A stretch of DNA of 33,182 bases from Chlamydiota bacterium. GTDB taxonomy: Bacteria; Chlamydiota; Chlamydiia; Chlamydiales; Parachlamydiaceae. The notes under the pieces are model-generated. The model was given only the letters and a program-made list of their open reading frames with translations, was not told where the DNA came from and did not search any database. Positions 18,601-26,988 of this stretch are shown here, piece by piece. Position 1 is the stretch's first letter, and every line of letters begins with the position of its first letter. The stretch covers positions 1-33,182 of the forward strand of contig JABDBC010000022.1 of assembly GCA_013288825.1 (NCBI GenBank), in the 5' to 3' direction. The translations under genes and the position numbers were made by a program.

Positions 18601-21600
18601 AGAAGATTTTAAAACGTCTCCGCAGTTTTGAAACAAGTTCCGTTGTAGAAAGGAGAGGGTTAGATAAGCTCATTACTGATGTAGAAAGCTACACTTCTCA
18701 AAAGACTTCTAGAGCACACACTATTAATTCTAGCGAACTTCCGAAGCTCAAGAAGGAATTGGTAGCAATAGAGACAGATGTAAAAAATAGTGCAGATAGC
18801 CTGGAAAACGAGATTTTAGAGCTTGCAAACGAGCCAGACATGAGTCTAAATGTTAGGCTTGCTTTGGCCAAACGTGGTAAAAAGCGGCGCCCACTCACAA
18901 TTGATCAACTAATGATCATGGTTCTTAACAACGATGTAAAGGCTTTTAGAAAGCATAACAGAGCTCTTAAAGATGCTGATATCACCCTTTTAAAAGCTAA
19001 AATTGAGCTTTTTTTGGTGCGAAAAACACACCATCAACACATTGTAAGAATGCTGGAATGTATTAATAAGCTCGCCCCGACTTCTCCTAGCGCTCACATT
19101 CCACCGGCTTTGTTACACGAGTATAATAAAAGCTTATTGTATCAATTGAATGCTCAAAGACATTATTCCATTTCACCTGCGGAATCAGATAAACACTACT
19201 TTAAGTTTTTGGTGATCGAGTATCAACGCAATATCCTTCTGCGTGAAGAGCAGATCAAAGAATTAAGTACCCTGCTGGAATCTAATAACAACGTCCAACA
19301 GATTCCAATGGGGTCAGGAAAGACTGATGTGCTATTGGTTCTCCAGCTTTTGAATAAAGCGAATGGGACAAACTTGGCGATAGGAATGATTACCTCAGAA
19401 TCAAAAAAGGTCGTCGTTCCACAATTACAGGCCAGCGCAGCGAAAATTTATAAGCAGCAGGCTCATCGCGTGGCCTGGAAACGAGCAACAACCCTAGAGG
19501 GGCTTAAAGCAATCCATGGGCACCTGGAGCAAATCATAAGGACTCGCGGGTTTCTTATCGTCAGTAACAATGAAATGCATCGCTTTGCCCTCGCTGCGAG
19601 AGAAAACAGACTACAATGTTCAAAAGGTAACGTTGAAGCGAGGATAAAGGAATACTGGTTTCGAGAAATCAAAAAAGTACTAAAGACAAAAGGGGATGTC
19701 ATCATCGATGAAATCGACTCTGAGCTCGCCGCTCGCCAAGAAGAGCATATGGCTTTAGATGATGAAGTTCAAGTTGGCAAACCGTATGTCGAGATGACTA
19801 CAGCTCTATATCATAGTTTACTTGAAGATGATGAAATACAAAGTCTCTTCTATTTCGAAGGTCTTTCAAGAAAAAGAGTACCCGGAGCCGTTCCTTTTTC
19901 TTCCGACTCAAAAGGCACGAAACGCTATGAGTCGATGCAAAAACGCTTGATTGCTGCAGGACTCGAACACCTTAAAAAAGATCCAAAATTTGCTGAATTA
20001 ATTGGTAAATATGACCCCCTTGCCTTGACTAAATATTTAGAATTAGAAAAGTGTCTGTCGAGTAAAGAATTCAGCGAGAATGCACCACTTTTTGAAGAGT
20101 TTGCGACTATAAGAGCTCTTGTGCATACATTTATTCCATTGGGATTAGAAAAAATTAGAAAACACCACTTTGGTTTATTGCCAGAGAAAAATGGAAAGTT
20201 CAGTTTGATCGCAGGCCCTTATGAACTGGATAATCCTAAAGTAGGTTCCCAATTTGCCCATTTTCTTGAACAGTTTGTCTATACCCTTAACAACTACCAT
20301 GAAACAGGAATTTTCACAGAAGTGATAAGAAAAGATGGGACAGAAAATTCTAGCGGTACAGATCTTATACGCAAAGAGCTAGAAAGAATTAACATTCTTG
20401 CCAATAAAGAAAAAGATGCCTGCCCTAGATTTCTCCCTCTTGAGGATACGAAAGCGTTTAGGGAATTCCGAGAAATGTGTGGAGATTGGAAGGAACTGAA
20501 CGTCAAACACCTGACCGACTACCAGAATGAAGATAATCTGAAAATGCTCGCAGAGCATATTTCCAATGATCCAAAACTCGTTACACATTTTGTAGGCAAG
20601 TATATCTTGCCGACAGTAAGATCGACCAGAAAAAGAATCAGCAGCAATGCCTGGACACTTCCAGAAATGTTTTTCAGAGTGCAAGGTTTTTCAGGAACAT
20701 TGGCAAACCAAGATACTTTCAGCGATGTTTTCAACCCTATCCCAAGAAAGGGGATTGATGCAAAAATTATTCATACTCTTTGCGAACACTCCAAAATTGA
20801 CATCATAAGTGATAAAGAAGAAAAAGAAAGTAAAGAGATAGTTGATGCTACAGGAGGGTCTAGAAAAAGGAAATTAGAAAATAAGGCTCTCCATATCCTT
20901 CGAGAATCGTTCAAGAGCAACAATCTTGAATATCGAGCGATCATAGACTTGGGAGGGACATTTAAAGATGTTCGTTCAGAAAAGCTGGCCCGCGAAATTC
21001 TTGACTTGCGAGGAGACCTCAAAGCTGTTTTTTATTTCGATAAAGATAGACCAAAAACTCTATTACGTGAGGGTGTGTCTGCAAGGATCGTTGAAGGCCA
21101 TTCTCCAGACATCCTTCCAGAACAACGTTTCACAATTTATGGACAGCTTCAATGTACCGGGACGCACATTGATCAAGCTCTAACAGCAAAGGCATTTGTA
21201 ACAGTCTGTAAAGACTCCAGTTTAAGAGATCTTTTACAAGCAGTATCTCGCATGCGAGGCCTAGGTAGGGGGCAAGAGGTCTCTTTCGTTCTTTCAACTG
21301 ACCTTGCAGAGTTGATCAGGACTACTTTGGATAAACACGAAAGAGAACCTATTGAAATGATGGATATTATATTATTCACACTCAAAAAACAGTGTCGTCA
21401 ACAAGGTAAGGACAACTTAACAACGGTATATCATAAATTGGAAAACATCGTTTTTAGAGAAATTGATCGGATACTAGATGTCATTCCTGTTGATGCTCTA
21501 TCATCTGAATTTTATAAACAGCTCAATGACAGAACTCTTACTATTGTGGAAGAAACTCTTTCTAAGGACTATGGAGAAGCAGACGAATCAGATACTGCTG

Positions 21601-22730
21601 AGAAATGCTTAGAAGCATATATGAATGCTTTGTTAAATCCAATAAATGACCTTCTTGGAAGACAGATCGCTATGCATGAAGTGCCTAATGTAGTCGAAAT
21701 GACAACAGAGATGCTGAAATTAATACAGAAAACAATAAAAGACGCCTTAATTGAAAAAACACTTTCAAAAAAAATTGATACAAAAAAAGGCCAACAAGTA
21801 AGCATCGATGTACATAATCGCCAACAGGTTAACCAAAATGTTGCACATGCTGTGTCGATTAATCAACATCTCGAGGACGCGCGAAATAAGCTTCGTTCAG
21901 AAGCTGGCTTAGCATCAGAACATATTTCACTCTGGAGAACTATTGATCCGCCAACATCTTCGTTTGCCGAGGCACAAAAAGCTCGTGAGGAATATGCGTC
22001 TGCTGTCGTACCCATAGCAGAACTTTTAAAAAGACACCTTGTCCAATCAGCCAGATCGTCTGAATTCATGGAGGAATTAATTTCGCAACTATTCAATGAT
22101 AATCTTTTAATGACCTTAGACTTGGCTCTTACAGAAGAACGTGGGACTCTTTTTGGCATGTTCCAGAAACCTATAGATCGCGCTTTGATCATTCGACAAA
22201 AAGACGGTACACATAGGTTTGCGTTAATTGATGGTTATGATGCTAAACAAATCAAAGATCTTATAAGGTCCGGAAATGGATTATCAGATACAACAGACAG
22301 TGTTTGCCTATATCATATTCAGGAATGCATTTTCCATCAAAAGTCTGGAAAATTTCCCATAAAGACCGAAGAGCTTAGAAAGGGAGACTTGGCGAAATTT
22401 ATTGTGCAAATGAAGTTCCTAGCAGGGGAAATTTGGAATTATTCAGTGGAGGAACGAGCACTATTAGTAGAATGGCTTGGAAAGGTAAATGCTGCACAGG
22501 CAGAAGAATTCTTCTACACTGTGATGATAAAGCAAGATGATACACGAGAAGAGTTTGCAGGCTCTGTCTTGGGCAACATATTTGAGCAATTGAAAAAATT
22601 GCAGAAAACACCGGCTTCTTCTACAACTTCTTACTCATCGGGAGCAAGTGGGGTCTCTTCTTCGAGTTCTTTTAGATCATTTTCGTCGACACCGTCACCA
22701 ACACCTATAGTGGTCCCAACAACTGGATGA
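12696..22730 (+). CDS. Giant Inc-like membrane protein with DUF3638/DUF3645-type helicase core, copy 2
   Basis: This 3344-residue protein is collinear with the one at 2123. Shared parts are the Cys-flanked bilobed hydrophobic region (~36-94, with CCFPS before and ACKCVR after), a Pro/Ser-rich linker (~125-165), the YNTGPG block (Y333), a second Ser/Pro linker (~1834-1915) and the helicase-like core. Core motifs are QIPMGSGKTD (K2209), VIIDEID (D2338-D2341) and QAVSRMR (2848-2854). The motif V position reads CTGTH (H2824) where copy 1 has CTGTD. Around Walker A the copies look roughly 60% identical by eye. A Ser/Thr/Pro tail of about 40 residues at the C-terminus is absent from copy 1. GAGAG a few bases before the ATG is a fair ribosome site. 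A membrane-anchored ATPase is a reasonable inference; the biological target is unknown. No sign of frameshift or decay. Confidence 0.9.
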   Translation: MASSFFNSCCFPSKHVKNADDSTPVRQSNKWVRNTKILAVALIVIGALVLILLAAHVFTPALLAAISLSQTSVALIGFSALAAGGLSLFGVFACKCVRESLQIGVEGDEPKNHVARRDLPIIPRANPGTTSSPSSPPAPSPSPSGLSSSSTPSPRPTPSPLPPSAKEKEEKTASASAYTDPLANPAISIAVLSEMFGAGSIHDYVSDTARLAKPERYSAVSFFLEALPREEIRDGGKFSKLAGELEQVQEILIKVGELGTKFSEESEKSEKASAQPEPKSQQAHFSEWMVAKIAAMTPGTSLLIPAGWKPHDKSTILLKIETLSDGSFELTIYNTGPGLEYHTPETGMIGGKRLLTKKLRCSRAALLQPTVWAAHHIMTFCRPNEPSFFYEKFLKIIVPKEDSEKFGESDRKVEVGSPIEVTGKGAKRKSEGETALWMSPQTINSPVHALSAFIQQNYGIHKFVFWKKALEKHLITLKRNKAFELSACSSSKEIREKLAVINLLSSWVQKFALAADGAIRKEEIIPEFGQEIETFLGEIEKQCNESRELFLKHLTTGCESISQFSRSPTAIEAHSIPSKLLHEPRIEFNRIYQMDEVIPWKKLLAIPPVWPRPEELQVKLKEWYEYIKTNDEPRSDSILFRYLQNFYANMPSANSPYWEKIPKDDCEKCLQLIASFAPLFFQAQKSCANGTKFLSINLLYMKKALMVVHKLVRKIPTKLPGAERYVIDTSKFLNQDKSSFGLFPDPIIEETIRDTSEFGSTAREISFSKSFRIEKDTISPIVDLSEEDFAAIAKLAASTGEILSLREEVLVWNYLSMNPKIKEAIRKERGAALNDRDVLGFALADVEGRFIPPAFYALKLQAYAAQACASIASETSDKRFLKSLPVIKDPGVSALIVKIKTGRKLKRHNEVMIDAEKPPEGSKLTVYEWRALQHLCCEEDEDQQVVKTIGYFKTNIRKLLNPDFQALFMTLVFEPGVLPQQLREHPEFLKTLQEFVVDGIGVAKKEKNLKVALFFVRMGDYFDRYSQKKENECKERDEKSEKDVAEATPLAFERLLKLAGEPSIAESSSDKTLVYIEMAALWGRREEIQEKHLGASLKVMFFLSKHFDDSLIDQNPVLIEEYTKFRDRILRQINKLLIDPRKGTTTVSKIFTEATDPKITSWWFNKYPLICGKRIDTESGIDTVINMREGANRPDGYSQIRSLPLEVTGNPDFISLGFSEGSISNVLYDSMSKVYVFTVKERGQNQDYRVCLREGFSVSRKFGIKEFAHIIPADIRMRPETYVWFERFVLPQEVFSKKNLREELAKKKDLNGIYSNCEGWQCPETNIITFIDKRSGAIYTSDSRTFSCIDREFGNLYLVQSPMSPAEEWLQETQGLFGEIDNTAQFWREYWTGAGDSRIVRVNLPRYNLEFRLKGAPPNASLVSESFPGWQLSKELIPSLYRVPGYLVLRNAQNERRILIPKCGINTEHTSIDSHSSLLSFNVTPPYEMYEYQLDKDGEVVSSTVEGKLYLAHLHICQRTPSSYDKALNILTDLTPKIRGYSEVELTIFSTVILSTRKADVDPRACALRLKALALLEDNLNKYGREKWKKTENFDPYLKNNFQRDIEICLSSQFSSGTYALSKEEWIVIRSLYSSINTPKEVVASISPAPSKSDKASGPKPLRCILPWGIPPIHWKWSVDLEIIQKKPYLLGEETNLGFHFLSYYAIARGDDAVKKKELSNLLFLVPPSDSHWYYFFAAVLKDVLKRPEAYPSVGKIEQILTPSKEYQEIDILIKEYDVLLETDAGITFLPADHPRNKHQLSNGKYMSAHAQRDVYEEPWAENVIELFKELRDLVPAETLPVVETVKPHFPIKAPSSTPKPIFTIPTIGLLPSPSLFPDSTPVSERSTSTTISASAPITDSKEEKSKEIKLESDSPKIESHKKVRIELARKDQEHQEALKAIQSKLFNAGAAESAGKGEAETKTDLVKEKILKRLRSFETSSVVERRGLDKLITDVESYTSQKTSRAHTINSSELPKLKKELVAIETDVKNSADSLENEILELANEPDMSLNVRLALAKRGKKRRPLTIDQLMIMVLNNDVKAFRKHNRALKDADITLLKAKIELFLVRKTHHQHIVRMLECINKLAPTSPSAHIPPALLHEYNKSLLYQLNAQRHYSISPAESDKHYFKFLVIEYQRNILLREEQIKELSTLLESNNNVQQIPMGSGKTDVLLVLQLLNKANGTNLAIGMITSESKKVVVPQLQASAAKIYKQQAHRVAWKRATTLEGLKAIHGHLEQIIRTRGFLIVSNNEMHRFALAARENRLQCSKGNVEARIKEYWFREIKKVLKTKGDVIIDEIDSELAARQEEHMALDDEVQVGKPYVEMTTALYHSLLEDDEIQSLFYFEGLSRKRVPGAVPFSSDSKGTKRYESMQKRLIAAGLEHLKKDPKFAELIGKYDPLALTKYLELEKCLSSKEFSENAPLFEEFATIRALVHTFIPLGLEKIRKHHFGLLPEKNGKFSLIAGPYELDNPKVGSQFAHFLEQFVYTLNNYHETGIFTEVIRKDGTENSSGTDLIRKELERINILANKEKDACPRFLPLEDTKAFREFREMCGDWKELNVKHLTDYQNEDNLKMLAEHISNDPKLVTHFVGKYILPTVRSTRKRISSNAWTLPEMFFRVQGFSGTLANQDTFSDVFNPIPRKGIDAKIIHTLCEHSKIDIISDKEEKESKEIVDATGGSRKRKLENKALHILRESFKSNNLEYRAIIDLGGTFKDVRSEKLAREILDLRGDLKAVFYFDKDRPKTLLREGVSARIVEGHSPDILPEQRFTIYGQLQCTGTHIDQALTAKAFVTVCKDSSLRDLLQAVSRMRGLGRGQEVSFVLSTDLAELIRTTLDKHEREPIEMMDIILFTLKKQCRQQGKDNLTTVYHKLENIVFREIDRILDVIPVDALSSEFYKQLNDRTLTIVEETLSKDYGEADESDTAEKCLEAYMNALLNPINDLLGRQIAMHEVPNVVEMTTEMLKLIQKTIKDALIEKTLSKKIDTKKGQQVSIDVHNRQQVNQNVAHAVSINQHLEDARNKLRSEAGLASEHISLWRTIDPPTSSFAEAQKAREEYASAVVPIAELLKRHLVQSARSSEFMEELISQLFNDNLLMTLDLALTEERGTLFGMFQKPIDRALIIRQKDGTHRFALIDGYDAKQIKDLIRSGNGLSDTTDSVCLYHIQECIFHQKSGKFPIKTEELRKGDLAKFIVQMKFLAGEIWNYSVEERALLVEWLGKVNAAQAEEFFYTVMIKQDDTREEFAGSVLGNIFEQLKKLQKTPASSTTSYSSGASGVSSSSSFRSFSSTPSPTPIVVPTTG

Positions 22731-22990
22731 GGCGGTATGAGTCGCCCTTACAGAGAGCTCAGAATTATTTCGAAATTCAAAAACCGCGAATGCGGTGGCA
22801 GCATGTAGCCCCATGCGTCAGCGTGGGGTAGATTCAATCAGCATATCGAGCCGCGAAGCGGCGACAGAAACCAGAGAGTACCCACCAGTCAATGGAATAA
22901 CTCCTTGTGCTCAAAAAATAACGTTTTATTCTATTCTAAAATTGGGTAAAATTATAAAAAATCATTAATAAATAATGGATCCAAAAGTGC
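22731..22990. repeat. Hairpin repeat cluster of PVC type in intergenic region
   Basis: This gene-free stretch holds three compact hairpins: CCGC-gaat-GCGG (22785-22796), CCCCATGC-gtca-GCGTGGGG (22810-22829, one G-T pair) and GCCGC-gaa-GCGGC (22851-22863). The last is followed by 'gacagaaacc'. The wording ('gtagcc...gcgtcagc...ggt', '...ggcgacaga') is like the dispersed intergenic repeats I remember from planctomycetes and related bacteria. The run 'gtcgccctt' at 22742-22750 recurs at the end of the next gene and its downstream repeat. No promoter for the gene at 22991 stands out; a TATAAA is present at 22953 without a good -35 box. Confidence 0.7.
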
Positions 22991-25900
22991 ATGTGTAATT
23001 CAAATATTTTAAGAACGAGCTATTTTTCTTTAGCTGCTCAATTTGTTCATCTTATCGAAGATTATTGTGCAACTCTCGATGCACGTCCACGTATTACAAA
23101 GTGCGATGCAATAAAAGCCTCATTGCTAAAGGGCCTCATCAAACGGGTTGCAGCAATCGCCTTGATCGTTATCGCCAGTTTGGATTTGTTGATCGAACTA
23201 GGAGCTACTCTTTGCTGCAAAGGAAGACATGCACGAAATATCATTGCAACTATTGCCACGATCTTTAAAAGTGTCGCAGGCATATTCACAGGACAACTCC
23301 CTGGAGTAGCTTACGAGTTGTATAAAGAAGGGTTCGAAGGAGCCTTTAAGGAAATGGTTGTAGAACCTTTAATTAATGACTTAAGATTACGTCTTTATGA
23401 TCGTTTTGCAAATCAGCGATCTCCCTCCCGACACACTCCTCGTTCTCTTGGAAAATGCACCCGCAACCTCGCCCGCATCCTTAAACACATGCCGGTAACA
23501 ACAGAGACTCGAGAAAGGAGAATTCTAAGCGTTCCAATACAAGAACTAGTTTGGCTTCACAATCCTAGTTTATATCCAATGATTCAATTATTGATGAAAC
23601 ATCAAAGAGGCGTAAATGCCATTGCTCAAAATGTCCTGCCCCATCAAGAAGGTGTAAACTTCGATATTGATCAATGGACAGAGCTTTTAAATACAATTCT
23701 GGGTCAGGATGTCAGTAACGATGACATCTGGCGCCTTTTAGATCAAATAGGAGCTCCCTATAGAGAAGGAAATTATTCCCAAAGGAACATGCTGGTTTGC
23801 AGTTTAGTTAACAAGGCCCTCGCAAATCGCGATTTAGATGCGAGAATAGCTAATCGAATCATTTTGTATTCCAAAAACAGGCTTGTGAGAGAGCATAGCC
23901 TCGGAGTGATAGAAGAGACGACGAATCGATTAATAAACCATCCAAGAGTTACGCCAGAGCTGTTAAATCAATTAGCCGAATCTCAGAAAATTCCTACAAC
24001 TATTAAAGAAAGAATATTAAATAAATATCTTGATATAGCCCTCTCAACACCTCCAGAGACTCCTATAAACGCTCTGATAGTAGAAATGACTTTCCGCTTA
24101 TGTATGACATTACCGTTAGGGGATAGTATATTACAAAGAGTCCAGGAATTTCATAAGAAATATCAACGGCAAGTCGTTTCTTTGATTCATAACTACGCCG
24201 ACAATTATTTGATTGAAGGTCGTGATGGGTCTGGGTTTAGACCTGAAACTGTACGAATGCTGCTGAAAATGCTAATAAATCAAGATCCAGCACTTACGGA
24301 ACGAGAAATACTAGCGATATTTAAAGCAGCTGCAGTCATTTTGGATTATAGCTTTATAAAAGAAATTCTCAAAAATCCTGCACGTAGATGCTTCTGTGAG
24401 AATGATTTTATGATCGCAATTGACCAAGGACTTCAAAACATATTGAGGCATAAGGATGAGTCCATATTACAATTATTGCAATCAATACCAGAATCTGGGC
24501 TAAATTTACCTGATAAGCTGTTGCAGCTAAGAAGATTACTTGAAGCAACTGGTAATACTGCACACGTTATGAATTGGATTGCTGACAACTATGCTCAATT
24601 AACAGCAGACACCCGTGAAGAAATTCTTAAAATGTGTGATGAGGTTGACAAGGCAATATCAGAAAAGGAACGAAAAGATAAGACCCCATCAACCTTATTG
24701 AGTTTTCAGAAACTATACAGACGAGATTTAGCTGATATAGCTGTTGAGTCAGAAATAAAAGCACTAAAAGATAAGACTCCATCAATCTTATTGAGATCAG
24801 ATTCTACTAACGTGGGTGTTCAAACAGCAGTAGCTACTGACGCTCTTGGAATAATCGCAGATTATTACTCTCCTATTACTTCCGAAAAATCTCTAAGCGC
24901 AGAAGAGAAACAAAAAGCAGCAGTATCTTTTACTCGATACTGTCAAACGTGGGAATCAGACTTTGAACAAATTCGCAAAGAAAGTAAAGCTCGCATGGAG
25001 GCAATTGAGAAACGCTGTGAAGCTCATATGGCAGAACGCGCTGAAGAAAGGAAGCGGTATTGGGCTGAAGCAAGGGAACAGCATCAGCAAAGAGAATGGA
25101 AAGCTGTAGCTGCTGCCGTGCCTGAGGACCCGGATAAGTACTATGATGCACACCTAGCGCGTACTAGGGCGCGAAGTCACAATTTAGACAAGGCTGCTAA
25201 CATGTCTCGTCTGTTTGATTTAGCACTCCAAAAGTCAGAATTGGATGAACGAGAAATACAACGACACATTAAATCTTTGGAAGGTATACATATAGGCCAA
25301 CCCGAAGATATTCAAAGAATTAAAAATTGCGTGCTTAAGTTGATAGATCATCCCAAGGTCCGAGAAGAATGGCTTTGTGATATAATACAGTCTCCAATAT
25401 GTTCTCAAACATTCCTTTATTTATGCTGTACCAGACTTCTTAAACTGCCATCCCTATCTCGAAGAGCAGTAGAAATCGTTTTCCCATTTTGTATGAAGCT
25501 AGAAAAGGGAGATTATTTCCTTACTTTAAATAATGCCGAAATGCGCGAATTCTTTATAAGATCTCGAGAACAAGTTGCCACATATCTGGATGCATTTGCT
25601 GATGAATATCTAGGTGCGGGTAAGGACAGCTCAGAGTTCTATCGTGAAAATGTGCGTACTGTTATCTCTACTTTAGTAGGTTTTCATCCTCTTAACGAAA
25701 GAGAAATAAAGGCTATTTTTAAAGCAGCTGTTGTTCTTTGCGATTACAGTTTAGTCGAAAAAATCGTCGAAAGCCCTGCGAGGCGTGAATTTTTAGATAA
25801 GGAATATGTACTTGCAACGTACCGAGCTTTTGAAATTGGAACTGAAGAGGCCCCGGTAGAACTGCTGGGTCGTTTATTTAAATATATTGGCTTGTTGAAC

Positions 25901-26362
25901 CAAAGCCAAACACCCTACGAATTAGCAACGGATCCTTTTATTTTAGAATCCAAGCTAAGACTAAAAGACTATCTTACAATAACGAAAAACACTGCACCTG
26001 CCAGAGCTTGGTTAGCACGTCGTAATCATACTGGTTTTGTTTATGTTAAAGAGATTCGTCTAGCCATGGAAATTTGCAATATATGTCAAGAAATTGAAGC
26101 AAGAGAGGAAAGGGAATCCAAACAAGAAATTGATAGTGTAAAAGAAGGGGAATGCAAGCTAGAAATCGAAACTAAACGATCCAGTGAAAATGACGTAGAG
26201 ACATTTAGGAAAAAGTTCTTTGGTCTTGTCCTTAAATATGGAGTAGCCCTTCCTCCTGCGCTGCCTCGGCCTGTAGCTGTATCAGGCAGTGCATCAGTTG
26301 CTTTTCCTTTATCAGAACCGACTAAGCAAAAAGAAGAGTCGCCCTTGCAGGGCTCAAAATAA
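22991..26362 (+). CDS. Large hypothetical membrane-anchored protein with internal ~230-aa duplication
   Basis: It has 1123 residues; the ATG at 22991 is the first after an in-frame stop, with only a weak ribosome site. Residues ~48-72 and ~82-102 are two hydrophobic helices with a Cys pair between them (CCKGRH), an Inc-like layout. The rest is helical and charged. Residues ~312-545 and ~782-1020 are an internal duplication, offset by about 467 residues. The best-conserved core is 394-468 against 861-934, including 'EREILAIFKAA' with 'EREIKAIFKAA' and 'NPARRCF' with 'SPARREF'. Between them, residues ~655-700 are a charged coiled coil (EAIEKRCEAHMAERAEERK). The pattern suggests an alpha-solenoid made of two homologous halves. 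The last codons and stop lie inside a dispersed intergenic repeat. No known family recognised. It follows the giant genes in the same direction, but the 260-nt repeat-filled gap argues against one transcript. Confidence 0.85.
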   Translation: MCNSNILRTSYFSLAAQFVHLIEDYCATLDARPRITKCDAIKASLLKGLIKRVAAIALIVIASLDLLIELGATLCCKGRHARNIIATIATIFKSVAGIFTGQLPGVAYELYKEGFEGAFKEMVVEPLINDLRLRLYDRFANQRSPSRHTPRSLGKCTRNLARILKHMPVTTETRERRILSVPIQELVWLHNPSLYPMIQLLMKHQRGVNAIAQNVLPHQEGVNFDIDQWTELLNTILGQDVSNDDIWRLLDQIGAPYREGNYSQRNMLVCSLVNKALANRDLDARIANRIILYSKNRLVREHSLGVIEETTNRLINHPRVTPELLNQLAESQKIPTTIKERILNKYLDIALSTPPETPINALIVEMTFRLCMTLPLGDSILQRVQEFHKKYQRQVVSLIHNYADNYLIEGRDGSGFRPETVRMLLKMLINQDPALTEREILAIFKAAAVILDYSFIKEILKNPARRCFCENDFMIAIDQGLQNILRHKDESILQLLQSIPESGLNLPDKLLQLRRLLEATGNTAHVMNWIADNYAQLTADTREEILKMCDEVDKAISEKERKDKTPSTLLSFQKLYRRDLADIAVESEIKALKDKTPSILLRSDSTNVGVQTAVATDALGIIADYYSPITSEKSLSAEEKQKAAVSFTRYCQTWESDFEQIRKESKARMEAIEKRCEAHMAERAEERKRYWAEAREQHQQREWKAVAAAVPEDPDKYYDAHLARTRARSHNLDKAANMSRLFDLALQKSELDEREIQRHIKSLEGIHIGQPEDIQRIKNCVLKLIDHPKVREEWLCDIIQSPICSQTFLYLCCTRLLKLPSLSRRAVEIVFPFCMKLEKGDYFLTLNNAEMREFFIRSREQVATYLDAFADEYLGAGKDSSEFYRENVRTVISTLVGFHPLNEREIKAIFKAAVVLCDYSLVEKIVESPARREFLDKEYVLATYRAFEIGTEEAPVELLGRLFKYIGLLNQSQTPYELATDPFILESKLRLKDYLTITKNTAPARAWLARRNHTGFVYVKEIRLAMEICNICQEIEAREERESKQEIDSVKEGECKLEIETKRSSENDVETFRKKFFGLVLKYGVALPPALPRPVAVSGSASVAFPLSEPTKQKEESPLQGSK

Positions 26363-26417
26363 TGTGTGGAACGTACCCAGGCCTTCGGTCGCCCTTTCAG
26401 GGCATCCTCAGCCTGGG
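26363..26417. repeat. Nested hairpin repeat after the 1123-aa gene
   Basis: CCCAGGC (26376-26382) pairs with GCCTGGG (26411-26417), enclosing an inner hairpin GCCCT-ttc-AGGGC (26391-26403). It starts directly at the stop codon of the preceding gene and may end its transcript, although no T-run follows. The segment 26363-26394 is similar to 28791-28824, so this is a dispersed element. Confidence 0.7.
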
Positions 26418-26494
26418 CTAGATAGAGGCGCATCTTCGATGCTTAAGACAATCTCATGCTAAGCATCGAAGATGCGTCTCTATCTAGCCCAGGC
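26411..26494. repeat. 35-bp near-perfect palindrome with 14-nt loop
   Basis: Arm 26411-26445 and arm 26460-26494 are inverse copies at 34 of 35 positions; the one difference still allows a G-U pair in RNA. The loop is 26446-26459. The outer GCCTGGG of the left arm is the same segment that closes the preceding nested hairpin, so the two structures exclude each other. No coding capacity is visible; it may be a miniature non-autonomous element or a recent inverted duplication. Confidence 0.9.
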
Positions 26495-26775
26495 CCTGCC
26501 CATTACCCACAACCATCATCTGGGGCAGAATCCTCTAGAGGTAACCGCAGAAGAGACCTGTGTTAAGGCCCGAAGGGCAAGCATTTCACAACCCAGTCTG
26601 GGCTAAATTGTAACAGCCCTCCGGGCCGTGCATAAACTCTGTTGTGGGCTGTATTGAAGTAATTTTGCGAGAGCTAAGACGCAATTTCTCCTATGAAGTT
26701 GTATAGGTTATTTTTTGACGGTCCTTTAGGTGAATAAACAAACAAATATTAACGAGTTTAACATTAAGGGGTTGT
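26495..26775. repeat. Hairpin-rich non-coding stretch
   Basis: No gene is visible. Small GC-rich hairpins are GCCC-gaa-GGGC (26568-26578), CCCAG-t-CTGGG (26592-26602) and GCCC-tcc-GGGC (26616-26626). From about 26640 the sequence becomes AT-rich and leads into the small gene at 26776. TTGACG occurs at 26715-26720 but has no convincing -10 box at the right distance. Confidence 0.55.
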
Positions 26776-26988
26776 ATGGAAATGAAGGCGCTCATTCAAA
26801 TTCTTGTGATATTAGGGATTTGCTTCGGGATTTATATGCTAGTGAGATGGATTAGTAAGAAAAGAAATAGTCGCCCTTTGTGGCGTTCCAAAGATGAAAG
26901 TTATTTGAAAGATGTTTTAGGGCGTATTTACTCTGATGAGAAGACCGGAAAGAGCCCGTATTGCCATCGCTGGATCAAGAGATGCTAA
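26776..26988 (+). CDS. Small single-membrane-span protein
   Basis: It has 70 residues. AAGGGG lies four bases before the ATG, a good ribosome site that supports a real gene. Residues ~5-25 (ALIQILVILGICFGIYMLV) form one membrane helix, followed directly by a basic stretch (RWISKKRNSRPLWR) that should stay in the cytoplasm, then a short soluble tail ending in CHRWIKRC. The stop overlaps the 3' end of the minus-strand gene at 26985 by four bases, so the two genes converge. No family is recognised. It could be a remnant of a longer membrane protein, but nothing nearby continues it. Confidence 0.55.
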   Translation: MEMKALIQILVILGICFGIYMLVRWISKKRNSRPLWRSKDESYLKDVLGRIYSDEKTGKSPYCHRWIKRC

